The notes: generated by a model not told the origin, from the sequence alone. A stretch of 19,899 nucleotides of DNA from W0P28-013 sp051878315 (GCA_051878315.1 JBJEJW010000027.1:1-19899); one strand, 5' to 3'. Shown: positions 8,015-16,886, numbered from the stretch's first letter. Numbers and translations are program-made.

Positions 8015-8032
8015 AATTCAAAAATCTTCATG

Positions 8033-8065
8033 CAAAAGTAATATTTTTTTTTGTCGAACAACAAA
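8033..8065 (-). promoter_or_regulatory. Promoter of the AraC-family regulator
   Basis: On the minus strand TTTG (8065-8062), 21 bases and TACTTTTG (8040-8033) fit the Bacteroidota consensus, about 18 bases before the start codon. The core TACTTTTGCATG (8040-8029) is identical to that of the divergent promoter at 8182-8193. Confidence 0.65.
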
Positions 8066-8181
8066 AAAATATTCTAAAAATACCAAATTACGAGCAAAAA
8101 CAACCACTTAGTCTGGTAAAAATCGGAAGTTTATACCAAAATATGCGAAAATACACCCTTTTTTATGAGAGTGTACCGACG

Positions 8182-8193
8182 TACTTTTGCATG
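8182..8193 (+). promoter_or_regulatory. -7 element of the DUF5686 gene promoter
   Basis: TACTTTTG at 8182-8189 fits TAnnTTTG and sits 18 bases before ATG 8208. No good TTTG is found 19-21 bases upstream (the position holds T residues), so the promoter may be weak or activator-dependent. The element overlaps an in-frame TTG at 8187, which argues against that codon as start. Confidence 0.55.
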
Positions 8194-8207
8194 CAAAATT
8201 CTACATC

Positions 8208-10790
8208 ATGAGAAAACGAATAATATGCATCGTTTTAAGCTGTCTTTGTTGCGCACCATTATTGGCCGATTCGGCACACATCACCGGGCTCGCAGGTGTA
8301 ACGATTGATGCCCAAACAGGCGATACACTTCCTTTTGTGCAGATACTGTTCCTCGGTTCACAGATAGGCACGACTTCCGACATAGAGGGACATTTTTCTC
8401 TCAGCAATACCGAAGGATATGTTACAGTTCAGGCCTTGATGGTAGGTTACAAACCGACAGTCATCAATTTACGCTCGGGGCATTTTCAAGACAATTACAC
8501 CTTGCGTATGGAGCCCGATGTGTACGGATTGCATGAAATTGTGGTGACGCCTACGCCCAAATGGCGCGAGAAATACAGCCGAAAAGATAATCCGGCCGTC
8601 GATTTGATAAAAAACGTGATTGCACACAAGCAAGACAACCGTTTGGAATCCGCCGACCGCTACAAGGTGGAGGAATATGAGAAGTTGATCATGGCGTTAG
8701 ACCAATTCGATTTTGACTTTCAGAAAAGCAAGTTTTGGCGCAATTTCGATTTTATAGAGCATTATGTCGATACGGCGCAGTTCAACAACAATCCCGTGCT
8801 GACTATCTCAATTCGCGAAACGTTGAGCGACCGCTATCATCAGCGTAAACCACATCAAGAACGACAAGTGGTGAAAGCCAAACGCGTTCAAGGAATCGAA
8901 AAACTTTTAGCCAGAAACGGATTGGACGGAAACATTGATGCCATGTTCACGCGCGTGGACATCTTCGATGATAACATCGAGGTGATGCTCAATCGCTTTG
9001 TGTCGCCCTTGTCGTCGGCATTGGCGGTCAGTTTTTATCACTATTACATTCAGGACACGCTGATGGTGGACGATACACAGTGTATCGACCTCGCATTTGT
9101 ACCGGTCAATTCGGAGAGTTTCGGATTTACGGGACATTTGTACATCGTTTGCGACTCGACATACGCGTTGAAGAAATACAGCATTAACGTGCCACCACAT
9201 ATCAATATGAATTTCGTCAGCGATTTGAGCATCGAGCAGTCGTTTCAGCAGTTGGAGAATGGTATGTGGGCGCCTGAAGAAATCAATACTTATTCGCGAT
9301 TTTATATTTTCAAAAAAATGCGCCAACTCTATGCACACAATCGCCGAGTTTTCGATAAATACGATTTTACAGAGGAGATTCCCGACTCGCTTTTTGTAGG
9401 CATGAAAGACAAATCGGTGATGCTGGACAGCGCTATGACGTACAGCAAACAGGAGTGGACGCATATACGTCCCGTGCCGCTCACACAAAAAGAGTCGATT
9501 ATGGACTCGCTCGTCAAAGAGTTGCGCGGTGTGAAAAAATTCCAAGGCATCGTACGCATGGTAGATGTGTTTGCAGCGGAACATATTCCCACAAGCAAGG
9601 ATTTTGCGGACAGCAAGTTTGACTTCGGCCCGATATGGAACTTTATTAGTTACAACAAAGTGGAGGGCGTACGTCTGCGTGTAGGAGGCATGACCACCGC
9701 CAACCTGAGTAATCATTGTTTTTTGAGTAGTTATTTGGCATTCGGCTGCAGCGACCTGCGCGTAAAACACAACGCCACATTTATCTATTCGTTCAACAAA
9801 AAAGAGTATCATCCCTACGAATCGCTACGGCATGCGTTGTACCTCAGCAGTCAGTACGACATAGAAGTGCCGGGACAAGCATATACGCTGTTCGATCGCG
9901 ACAACATCATCATGTCGATACCGACAGGCTCGGTGCCTACGGCGATGCAGTATGTCTATACCGCGCGTCTGCGCTATGAAAAAGAGTGGGAAAATAGGCT
10001 GGCGATAGATATTAGTGCGCAATATCAGAACAATGAGGCGGCAGGGTCGCTGCGCTACGAGCGTATCCTTGCCGACGGCACGACCGAACCCGTCAAGATG
10101 TTTCACGACGTGAACCTCACAGCGGAGTTGCGTTTCACGCCCGGGCAGCCGATGCACAAAAACCGTATGGGCAAAGAGTCGGTGTTTAATCTCGCAAAAG
10201 ATGCTCCCGTAATAAGTCTGCGGCACAAGATAGGCGTATTCGATTTCGAAAGGTTGTACAATTACACGGAGATTTCCGCCGAAAAACGTTTTTGGCTATC
10301 TTCTTTCGGACACATCGACGCAAAGATACAGACCGGCATCGTATGGAATAAAGTGCCATTCCCGAAACTATATATCCCCAACAGCAACCAATCGCTGTTC
10401 ATGACGCCAAACACATTCAATATGATGAAACCCATGGAGTTTGCAATGGATAGTTATGTGGCGTGGTACATAACCTACTATTTGAAAGGCTGGATATTTA
10501 ATCGCATACCTGGGTGGAACAAACTCAAACTGCGAGAGGTCATCTCTTTCAGTGGAATATACGGCGGACTATCGGCGAAAAATAATCCGCTCATCGCAGG
10601 CGAGGGACTCTATGTGCTGCCCGACGGTTGCAGCCCGATGGGTAAAGTACCGTATATGGAACTCACGGCGGGCGTGGAAAACATTTTTAAGTTTCTGCGC
10701 ATCGACTATGTGCGCCGCCTAAACTACAATGACGGACTGAGCGGCTGGAAAAAGAACGGCATACGCTTTACATTCCGATTCACATTGTAA
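8208..10790 (+). CDS. DUF5686 outer-membrane protein with carboxypeptidase-like regulatory domain
   Basis: The 860-residue protein starts MRKRIICIVLSCLCCAPLLA, a signal peptide. An N-terminal CarboxypepD_reg-like beta-sandwich lies at about 26-100 (GVTIDAQTGDTLPFVQILFLG...GTTSDIEGHFSLS). The DUF5686 region opens with the family segment EKYSRKDNPAVDLIKNVIAH (121-140). The second half is rich in alternating beta-strands and the chain ends FTFRFTL, as expected for an outer-membrane barrel. The family is widespread in Bacteroidota and its function is not established to my knowledge. ATG 8208 was chosen over TTG 8187 because the -7 box overlaps the latter. The next gene follows after 42 bases, so the two are probably one operon. 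Confidence 0.87.
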   Translation: MRKRIICIVLSCLCCAPLLADSAHITGLAGVTIDAQTGDTLPFVQILFLGSQIGTTSDIEGHFSLSNTEGYVTVQALMVGYKPTVINLRSGHFQDNYTLRMEPDVYGLHEIVVTPTPKWREKYSRKDNPAVDLIKNVIAHKQDNRLESADRYKVEEYEKLIMALDQFDFDFQKSKFWRNFDFIEHYVDTAQFNNNPVLTISIRETLSDRYHQRKPHQERQVVKAKRVQGIEKLLARNGLDGNIDAMFTRVDIFDDNIEVMLNRFVSPLSSALAVSFYHYYIQDTLMVDDTQCIDLAFVPVNSESFGFTGHLYIVCDSTYALKKYSINVPPHINMNFVSDLSIEQSFQQLENGMWAPEEINTYSRFYIFKKMRQLYAHNRRVFDKYDFTEEIPDSLFVGMKDKSVMLDSAMTYSKQEWTHIRPVPLTQKESIMDSLVKELRGVKKFQGIVRMVDVFAAEHIPTSKDFADSKFDFGPIWNFISYNKVEGVRLRVGGMTTANLSNHCFLSSYLAFGCSDLRVKHNATFIYSFNKKEYHPYESLRHALYLSSQYDIEVPGQAYTLFDRDNIIMSIPTGSVPTAMQYVYTARLRYEKEWENRLAIDISAQYQNNEAAGSLRYERILADGTTEPVKMFHDVNLTAELRFTPGQPMHKNRMGKESVFNLAKDAPVISLRHKIGVFDFERLYNYTEISAEKRFWLSSFGHIDAKIQTGIVWNKVPFPKLYIPNSNQSLFMTPNTFNMMKPMEFAMDSYVAWYITYYLKGWIFNRIPGWNKLKLREVISFSGIYGGLSAKNNPLIAGEGLYVLPDGCSPMGKVPYMELTAGVENIFKFLRIDYVRRLNYNDGLSGWKKNGIRFTFRFTL

Positions 10791-10832
10791 AAAACGCGAA
10801 CAAAAATACAACAGACATAACAACAAACAACC

Positions 10833-11513
10833 ATGAAACGATTTAGTATATGCCTATTGTTGGCACTGATAAGTGTAGGGATGCAGGCGCGTGTGTTTAT
10901 CCCAAACGATAGTACGGAGCAGGTGCGAAAAGTTGTAACCGGTGGTTTCAAACTGAATGCTACACTGAGCGGCATGTTGCTACGCGACGTGATTGACGGA
11001 CTAAAAGCCGCACCGCGCGTATCGGGCGAGGTTGGAGGATTTATCGACTTCAACTGCACGAAACATTTGGTAGTACAAGTAAATTTGCTGCTGGGTGCGG
11101 AACATTTGTTTTTGCTCAATGGTACGATTAAAGATGAAATGTGGATTTTCGGTATGAATATGCCTATATATCTGCTCGGACGTTATGAGTTCGGCAAACG
11201 CGGTGCCGTGCAATTCGGCGGCGGACCGTTCAGTACGTTTGTATTCCGCGGGCTGATGTACGGCGACTCGTCGGCAGAGCGCACCGATCCGTTTCGACGC
11301 ATCTATTCGTCCGATGAGCTGACAGGAGAGGAACGGATGGTGCTGGCCGACAACTATTCAGGATTGGGCATTACGGTAGGCTACGAATTTTGGTTCGGGC
11401 TGCAAATCAACGTCGGCTACCAATGTGCCCTGACCGACATACTCAACTACCCGCACACACATTCATACGCTTTGCCACAAAAAGGCTATGTAGGTGTCGG
11501 CTATCGGTTTTGA
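10833..11513 (+). CDS. Small outer-membrane beta-barrel protein
   Basis: The 226-residue protein begins with a signal peptide (MKRFSICLLLALISVGMQA) and ends in GYVGVGYRF, a C-terminal phenylalanine typical of barrels folded by BAM. Amphipathic strands with glycine-rich turns (VSGEVGGFIDF, AVQFGGGPFSTFVFRG, GLGITVGYEFWFGLQINVGY) fit an 8-10-stranded PorT/OmpA-like barrel. It follows the DUF5686 gene by 42 bases, so a shared envelope role is likely. Its specific function is unknown. Its stop codon is six bases from the stop of the convergent ccsBA gene. Confidence 0.75.
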   Translation: MKRFSICLLLALISVGMQARVFIPNDSTEQVRKVVTGGFKLNATLSGMLLRDVIDGLKAAPRVSGEVGGFIDFNCTKHLVVQVNLLLGAEHLFLLNGTIKDEMWIFGMNMPIYLLGRYEFGKRGAVQFGGGPFSTFVFRGLMYGDSSAERTDPFRRIYSSDELTGEERMVLADNYSGLGITVGYEFWFGLQINVGYQCALTDILNYPHTHSYALPQKGYVGVGYRF

Positions 11514-11519
11514 CACCCG

Positions 11520-13697
11520 TTACGCATAGCCGTGTAGGCCGCCAAGCACAAAATTGACGCCGAAATAAGTAAACAGCACGCAAAAAAACGCAACGATGGT
11601 AAACAGATGGAAAAAGAGCGGTCGGCGAAACCATGGCAGCGAATCGGCATGCAACGCGGTGGCGTAAACCAGCATCGTAATCAATGCCCATACCTCTTTC
11701 GGGTCCCAACCCCAATAACGTCCCCAAGAGACATTCGCCCACACGGCGCCGACAAAAATGCCCATCGCCAAACAAAATACGGCAGGATAAAGCAATAACT
11801 GACTGACCACCTGCAAACGTTCAATTTGTTGCTGTGTGTTTTTGCCACAAGCGTAAATAATGACCGCCGTAATCCCATTGAGCATAACAAATGCCAACAA
11901 AGCATAAGCGAACATAATTACCATTACATGCACGCTGAGCAATGGCGACGAGAGTACCGGCATCAAATTGGTTATTTGCGGATTGGCTTCGCCCATGAGC
12001 GATACCATGAGCGACAGCGCACACAACAGCAATCCGAAAGGAAGCGACAACGGGAATTTGCGCTGCAACAACAGCGTCAGCAACAAACCTGCCCAAGCCA
12101 AACACTGCATGGTCTCAAAACCATTGGTCAACGGCCAATGTCCGCTCACATAGCCTCGCAAACACAGCCACGCCGTCAGAAACAAAAAAACGACTGCCAC
12201 CATGCCGACCGCTATGCGCTGCACAGACTTTCCAACTGGCTGACCAATGCTAAACCGATAGACATAGAAGGCGAACAACGCAATGCCGACCAGCAGACAA
12301 ACAATGGCCAACGGCTTGGTCGGTTGTAAACGATTGTAGAGTTGCTCGGCAGCGAAACGCACATCTGTCGGTAAATGGTCAGCACCGGCCACCGTTACCT
12401 GATAATCCCGAATCCGTCCGATTCCGTCGGCAGCCGCGCGATTTTGTCCGTGTGCAATCTGTCGGGCGACATACGACATGCTACCTTTCATCATCTGCCA
12501 ATTTTCGAGCGACATCTCGGCCGGCAAATTATCCGTCCACGAATACCACACAATTCCATTCTCCGCAGGCGCAGGATAAATTTTGAGCAAACTGCCTGTG
12601 CAAACCATTGCGACCAAATTGAATTTCTCGTCGGCCGAGCGCACATTTCTATCGTCAGACAGCTGTAACGCATCGGCCAATTTGTAACCACGATGGTCTA
12701 CAAAATCGTTCAAGCATGCATATTTTCCGTCGATACCGAGCTCGCAACGCACTTTGTCGCCTTTGATTTTAATCATCGGTTCGGTTTTCCAATCGTCGTA
12801 ATAAAAAAGCCATCCGACAAGCACTTGTTCGGCAGAAAGTCCCTGATAACTATTTTTTCCGTAGAGTTTCACGCAAAAATCGTTGGCTAACGTCTGCAAC
12901 GGACACACGCGTTCGTTGTAATAAACGTACAAATCGCCAAATTTAGCTGCCAGCGACGGCGACACTGTTTGCGGAGCCGCATCGGCACACACGACAGACA
13001 TTGCCCCGAACACTACCACAGCCGCACTCCGTTTCAGCAAACGCCTGAACCGTGTGTTTTTCTGAAAGAAAAAGGCCACCATGCAAAACAACAACAGCGC
13101 ATAACCGACGTAAGTAATCGCGATGCCGCACGGGTCATGATTCACGGCGAATGTTGCGCCGCAGCGGTCGGAATCATAAGTCGATTGATAAAAACGATAA
13201 TGCCGATAAGTAAACACCTTGTTCATTGACACGTTTCCAAATACGGTGTCCGTTCCATCAACAATTTTCAGCCGACTCACGAAGTCCATTGGCGAACGTG
13301 TGCCGGCATAGTATTCCAAGTGAAAATCGGCCAACGACACTGTAAACGGGAGCGGCTGTTCCGTGGTCGTTTTTTCCTGAAATCGCGTTTCACCCGCATC
13401 GTCAAGGCGCAAATGCAACGTGCCGTGTTGCCCGAATAGGTGTGTCGTCAGAGCGCCTGCCAAAATAACGACAAACGACAAGTGCAGCAACAACGTGATG
13501 ACATTTTTTTGTACGTTTCGTTGCAACAGATACGCCACAGAACAACACACAGCCGCCGCCCACAAGACTATTGTGGCAGGCGACGTATAAAAATATTTGA
13601 CCGCAAACGCTGTGCCGTAAAACTGTTCGACCACGGTAGCGGCCACCAGCACCAGCAGAATGAGACCGCAGAGCGAAAATGTGATTTTTTTCAACAT
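11520..13697 (-). CDS. ccsBA: Fused ResB-CcsA cytochrome c synthase (system II)
   Basis: This integral membrane protein moves haem across the inner membrane and attaches it to CXXCH motifs of c-type apocytochromes. The 725 residues carry a ResB-like N-terminal half: helices at about 7-24, 41-57, 66-84 and 192-211, with periplasmic beta-rich stretches. The C-terminal CcsA half starts near 463. CcsA motifs are clear: GHWPLTNGFETM (519-530), the first P-His at His590 (LLSVHVMVIMFAYAL), the tryptophan-rich haem-handling segment VWANVSWGRYWGWDPKEVWA (652-671) and the second P-His at His683. The start overlaps the end of the DUF4491 gene by seven bases. The fused form is usual in Bacteroidota. The di-haem DHOR protein encoded just upstream is an obvious client; no nrfA or nrfH gene is present in the window. 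Confidence 0.92.
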   Translation of the reverse strand: MLKKITFSLCGLILLVLVAATVVEQFYGTAFAVKYFYTSPATIVLWAAAVCCSVAYLLQRNVQKNVITLLLHLSFVVILAGALTTHLFGQHGTLHLRLDDAGETRFQEKTTTEQPLPFTVSLADFHLEYYAGTRSPMDFVSRLKIVDGTDTVFGNVSMNKVFTYRHYRFYQSTYDSDRCGATFAVNHDPCGIAITYVGYALLLFCMVAFFFQKNTRFRRLLKRSAAVVVFGAMSVVCADAAPQTVSPSLAAKFGDLYVYYNERVCPLQTLANDFCVKLYGKNSYQGLSAEQVLVGWLFYYDDWKTEPMIKIKGDKVRCELGIDGKYACLNDFVDHRGYKLADALQLSDDRNVRSADEKFNLVAMVCTGSLLKIYPAPAENGIVWYSWTDNLPAEMSLENWQMMKGSMSYVARQIAHGQNRAAADGIGRIRDYQVTVAGADHLPTDVRFAAEQLYNRLQPTKPLAIVCLLVGIALFAFYVYRFSIGQPVGKSVQRIAVGMVAVVFLFLTAWLCLRGYVSGHWPLTNGFETMQCLAWAGLLLTLLLQRKFPLSLPFGLLLCALSLMVSLMGEANPQITNLMPVLSSPLLSVHVMVIMFAYALLAFVMLNGITAVIIYACGKNTQQQIERLQVVSQLLLYPAVFCLAMGIFVGAVWANVSWGRYWGWDPKEVWALITMLVYATALHADSLPWFRRPLFFHLFTIVAFFCVLFTYFGVNFVLGGLHGYA

Positions 13698-13978
13698 TTG
13701 CGTTTCGGATTTTTAGGGAACCACCCCTTTTTCACGCGTTTTTCTTGTTCGAATAACTCCTTTACCGACCAAAACGACGAAAATGCCACTACGCCCAACA
13801 GCGTCGAAAGCACATCGTCGGCAACCGATAGCGACAATGCGCAAAATGCCATGCCTATCGCCACAAAAAACCACCAACAACGTTTCGACCAATAATATTC
13901 GGCTTTGACTACTATCGGGTGAAATATCCCGATAATCAAAAACGAAGCCAATCCGACAATAATTCCGCTATAATTCAT
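13691..13978 (-). CDS. DUF4491 small membrane protein
   Basis: The 95-residue protein has about three hydrophobic helices: SGIIVGLASFLIIGIFHPIV, WWFFVAIGMAFCALSL and VLSTLLGVVAFSSFWSV. It ends in the family-typical EQEKRVKKGWFPKNPKRK. The motif IGIFHPIVVKAEYYW near the N-terminus is also characteristic of DUF4491, a Bacteroidota family of unknown function. ATG 13978 is chosen because the open frame further upstream runs through the DHOR terminator. It overlaps ccsBA by seven bases, so the two are translationally coupled, which suggests a role linked to cytochrome c maturation or the membrane. That link is inference. Confidence 0.8.
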   Translation of the reverse strand: MNYSGIIVGLASFLIIGIFHPIVVKAEYYWSKRCWWFFVAIGMAFCALSLSVADDVLSTLLGVVAFSSFWSVKELFEQEKRVKKGWFPKNPKRKC

Positions 13979-13997
13979 CTTGTTTTTGTCGATAAAT

Positions 13998-14040
13998 AAA
14001 AAAAACAGATTCCGCTTGTCATACGACAATACGGAATCTG
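13998..14040 (-). terminator. Rho-independent terminator of the porin-imelysin-DHOR operon
   Basis: On the minus strand the outer stem pairs 14040-14032 with 14014-14006 (CAGATTCCG/CGGAATCTG) and an inner stem pairs TTGTC with GACAA around the loop at 14024-14021. A run of T residues follows (14005-13998). The stem starts six bases past the DHOR stop codon. Confidence 0.9.
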
Positions 14041-14046
14041 CCGTCG

Positions 14047-15693
14047 CTAAATAGCATCAATAAATTTGCAGATGGCATCACGATCTTTTTTCTCCAACTT
14101 GCGAAATTTTTCTATCGTTTCATAGGCATCGCTTTCCGACGAATAACCATGCCACATGATGGCTTCGAGTACCGTGCGTGCGCGGCAGTCGTGCAAACGG
14201 TCGGATGTAGGCGAGCCGGTTACCTTTTGGTGCAAACCGCGTCCCCACAGCGGCGTGGTGCGGCACCAACCTGTGCGGATGTCGCTTTCCATGTGCAGTT
14301 TGTGTTGTACCATATCGGTATAAGGCCAAATCTTTTGGTTTGGATAACGCGGCAATTCGTTGCCGACAAAAAACTTAGCAGGATCGCGAATTTCGTCGCT
14401 GCCCGTTGTCCAACTCGGACGATGGCAATAAGCACAACCTATTTCGCTGAACAACTCTCGACCGCGCAATACGTCGGCATCGTTCACATTGCGTGCAGCC
14501 GGCACAGCCAATCCACGATGCCACACCATCAGGTCGGTGTATTCTTCGTCGCTCATTTCGACAGGCAAATCTTTGGCTGTCAGATAATTATAAATATTTT
14601 GCTCGACATCGTCGTTTACCCACCAAGCCGGTTTTTCGTCGGGATAAATCTGTGCAATGTAATCGTCGAAGTCTGCTTGCACTTCGGGGTCTTTGGAGGC
14701 GTATGTGGCATAAATCGTACCGTTCAGGTCGAGATAATGATAACGACGGTCGCTACGCGTTACGTTGGTGATGTTCCAAATAGCGTTTGCGCCGGCAGCA
14801 TCCTGCAACGGACCGCGACTCAATGCGTAGGTATAGCGACGCGGATAGAGTGTTCCGTCGCCTTGAATGGTGTTTTTATACTGATTGGCAGTCCAATCGC
14901 CACCTACGAAAAACGCTGTGTTCAATCCGTTTTTCATATAGCCGTCGCGTTCCTGTTTTGCCCATTCGGCTTTGAGCGAATCGTCGGGAATGGCATCGAG
15001 CAATCCCGTACCGTAAATGCCGATGGTGCTTTCCAATTTTACGCCATAATCTTCGGCAATATCGTATCCCTGACGATAGACATACACCGCCTCTTTGGGC
15101 ATTTCGACCACAGGATATTGCAATTCGTACGTTTCGCCATCGTCGAAACGATTGCCCCAACCATCAACGGCTGTGCGATACGATACCATGATTTTGCTTT
15201 CGTCAAGCGGTGCTTTGAACGGTGCAGCCGCATGACTTTGCGGCATTCCTGCCAACCATGTAACATAACCTTCGGTGGCGGTATTGTACACCACCAGCAA
15301 ACAGCCGTTGCCGATGTCGTTCGTATTGAAACTACCTTCGGGTACACGCATGCCGTGTCCGTATCCGGGGTGGCAGTGCATACACGATTCGCGCACATAC
15401 ACCGGTCCCAAACCGTGGCGCGTGCCGCTGTGTGTACTCATGAACGGCTTCTCGAACAAGGCTTCGCCGTTTTTGAACGATTGATACAATCCCGCATTTT
15501 CGACTGCAGGCGTCGGCTGTTCCAGCGCATTCGATGTGGTCAGATAGGCAGTACCCAATTTGCCGCCCGTATAATACCATTCGGGATTGACATCGACATT
15601 ACTCATGTCATCATCTATCGGGTCTTCTTGCCGACAAGCAGTCAGGCACAAAGCCCCCGTAAGACCGAAAATAAAGAAGATTTTACGATTCAT
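14047..15693 (-). CDS. Di-haem DHOR-family oxidoreductase lipoprotein (PF06537)
   Basis: The 548-residue protein has a lipoprotein signal ending LTAC (Cys20), followed by an acidic tail RQEDPIDDD that resembles a surface lipoprotein export signal. There are two c-type haem motifs, CMHCH (104-108) and CAYCH (420-424). Family segments include GPVYVRESCMHCHPG, the IWPYTDMVQHKLH stretch (455-467), RTTPLWGRGL (478-487) and HDCRARTVLEAIMWHG (501-516), whose His515 is a possible distal haem ligand. The usual HDGRA reads HDCRA here. Family members sit next to imelysins in many bacteria and have been called thiol oxidoreductases or putative peroxidases; the true substrate is not settled. It is the third gene of the operon, 29 bases after the imelysin gene, with a strong terminator behind it. 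Confidence 0.9.
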   Translation of the reverse strand: MNRKIFFIFGLTGALCLTACRQEDPIDDDMSNVDVNPEWYYTGGKLGTAYLTTSNALEQPTPAVENAGLYQSFKNGEALFEKPFMSTHSGTRHGLGPVYVRESCMHCHPGYGHGMRVPEGSFNTNDIGNGCLLVVYNTATEGYVTWLAGMPQSHAAAPFKAPLDESKIMVSYRTAVDGWGNRFDDGETYELQYPVVEMPKEAVYVYRQGYDIAEDYGVKLESTIGIYGTGLLDAIPDDSLKAEWAKQERDGYMKNGLNTAFFVGGDWTANQYKNTIQGDGTLYPRRYTYALSRGPLQDAAGANAIWNITNVTRSDRRYHYLDLNGTIYATYASKDPEVQADFDDYIAQIYPDEKPAWWVNDDVEQNIYNYLTAKDLPVEMSDEEYTDLMVWHRGLAVPAARNVNDADVLRGRELFSEIGCAYCHRPSWTTGSDEIRDPAKFFVGNELPRYPNQKIWPYTDMVQHKLHMESDIRTGWCRTTPLWGRGLHQKVTGSPTSDRLHDCRARTVLEAIMWHGYSSESDAYETIEKFRKLEKKDRDAICKFIDAI

Positions 15694-15722
15694 ATTTCAA
15701 TTTGTTTGTTTACTGATTATTT

Positions 15723-16886
15723 TTATTTGCTCAATTCGGCCATCACATCTTCCAATGCATCAACCAAATCGGTACCGACCAACGTTACAGCCTTTTGGGC
15801 ATTCTCGTTTTGCGCATTTTTGGCAAATGGTTCGGGTATGGCTTTAATGGTGTTTATCGATTCGGTAAGCAGACTGCGCACGATTGCATCGAGCGTAGGA
15901 TTTACGCTTTTGATGTAATCGGACAATGAGGCGTCGCCCACTTGCGTGCCGAAATAGGAATTTTCGATGGAGTGCATATTGTCTTCAAAATCGACTATGG
16001 AATTCAGGCTGTAAGGCGACTCGATGTAGTTGCGGTCGTCTTCGCTTGAGCCGTTGACAGGACGCCCGATTTTGGTTTTGCCCACCTCGTCGGCGATGTC
16101 GATGCAACCTTGAATAATCTCTTCGGCTGTCTCTTGGTAAGTTTTGTAAATAGAACCAGCCTGACCGGCGTTAATCATCATATCACCGTAGTTTTCGTTG
16201 TAGTCGAGTTCGGCATCTTCGAGTATTTGGCGTTTCGCCGCCGTAATGTTGTTCATGCCCGACCAGCACGCTTCGAGCAATACGCATTGATTGCGCAAAT
16301 CTTCGGCCACCGCTACCAAATACTCCAACTCTTCGGCTGCAAATTTACTGATGCTGCGTGCCTGCGATTGTGTATCGTTGTTGACCAACTCAAACAACAT
16401 ATACTCTACGGAATGAAAACCTAGCAAACCGTATCCCATAGTTTCGATGCTCCATGCTTCGCCGTTGCGTATTTTGGCAAGCGTATTATCGAGAGCGGTT
16501 TTGTCGAGCGGCCACGAATCGATATGCGGGTCGATATTGTGGTTGTTGGCCGGGCCGTACAGAAATGCTTCCGATTTTTCCCAATATTTACGTGCTTCGT
16601 TCCACGCTTGTCCGGCCGCTTCCACATCGGCTGTTGTCAGGTTGCCCGATGCAAACTTGGTCTGCATGACAACGCATTTGGCTGCCATATCGACGGCTGC
16701 ATCCGCCATTGCGGCATACGTTGGGCGTACCGTGTTTTGTACATACGGCACCACCGCGTTCTTAAAAGCCTCTTCTTTGGGCGTCAGCATATCGTCCACA
16801 GGTGTCTCGTTTTTGCAAGCCTGCAAACCGATGCCCAATAATACGGCACAAAGTCCGTAACAAGTAGTTTTGATTTTACCTTTCAT
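15723..16886 (-). CDS. Imelysin-family lipoprotein (PF09375), candidate metal-binding protein
   Basis: The 387-residue protein has a lipoprotein signal ending LQAC (Cys24), followed by KNETPVDDM. The mature part is mostly helical and carries the imelysin GxHxxE motif as GFHSVE (156-161), with His158 and Glu161 as likely metal ligands. The conserved WNEARKYWEKSEAFLYGP (95-112) and IDSWPLD (122-128) also match the family. Imelysins are related to EfeO and have been linked to iron or copper handling, in some species under Fur control. It lies 36 bases after the porin gene and 29 before the DHOR gene, so all three are likely on one transcript. Confidence 0.92.
   Translation of the reverse strand: MKGKIKTTCYGLCAVLLGIGLQACKNETPVDDMLTPKEEAFKNAVVPYVQNTVRPTYAAMADAAVDMAAKCVVMQTKFASGNLTTADVEAAGQAWNEARKYWEKSEAFLYGPANNHNIDPHIDSWPLDKTALDNTLAKIRNGEAWSIETMGYGLLGFHSVEYMLFELVNNDTQSQARSISKFAAEELEYLVAVAEDLRNQCVLLEACWSGMNNITAAKRQILEDAELDYNENYGDMMINAGQAGSIYKTYQETAEEIIQGCIDIADEVGKTKIGRPVNGSSEDDRNYIESPYSLNSIVDFEDNMHSIENSYFGTQVGDASLSDYIKSVNPTLDAIVRSLLTESINTIKAIPEPFAKNAQNENAQKAVTLVGTDLVDALEDVMAELSK

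Noticed and set aside
8187..8207. TTG at 8187 as start of the DUF5686 gene
   Set aside because: It overlaps the -7 promoter box and adds seven residues in front of a good signal peptide beginning at ATG 8208.
8907..9812. A 301-codon frame on the minus strand inside the DUF5686 gene
   Set aside because: It is a shadow of the well-supported gene on the other strand and has no recognisable domain.
14149..15918. A 589-codon open frame on the plus strand opposite the DHOR gene
   Set aside because: It is antisense to a gene with two haem motifs, a lipoprotein signal and family-wide similarity, and its own translation shows no recognisable domain. Long antisense frames arise from the codon use of the real gene.
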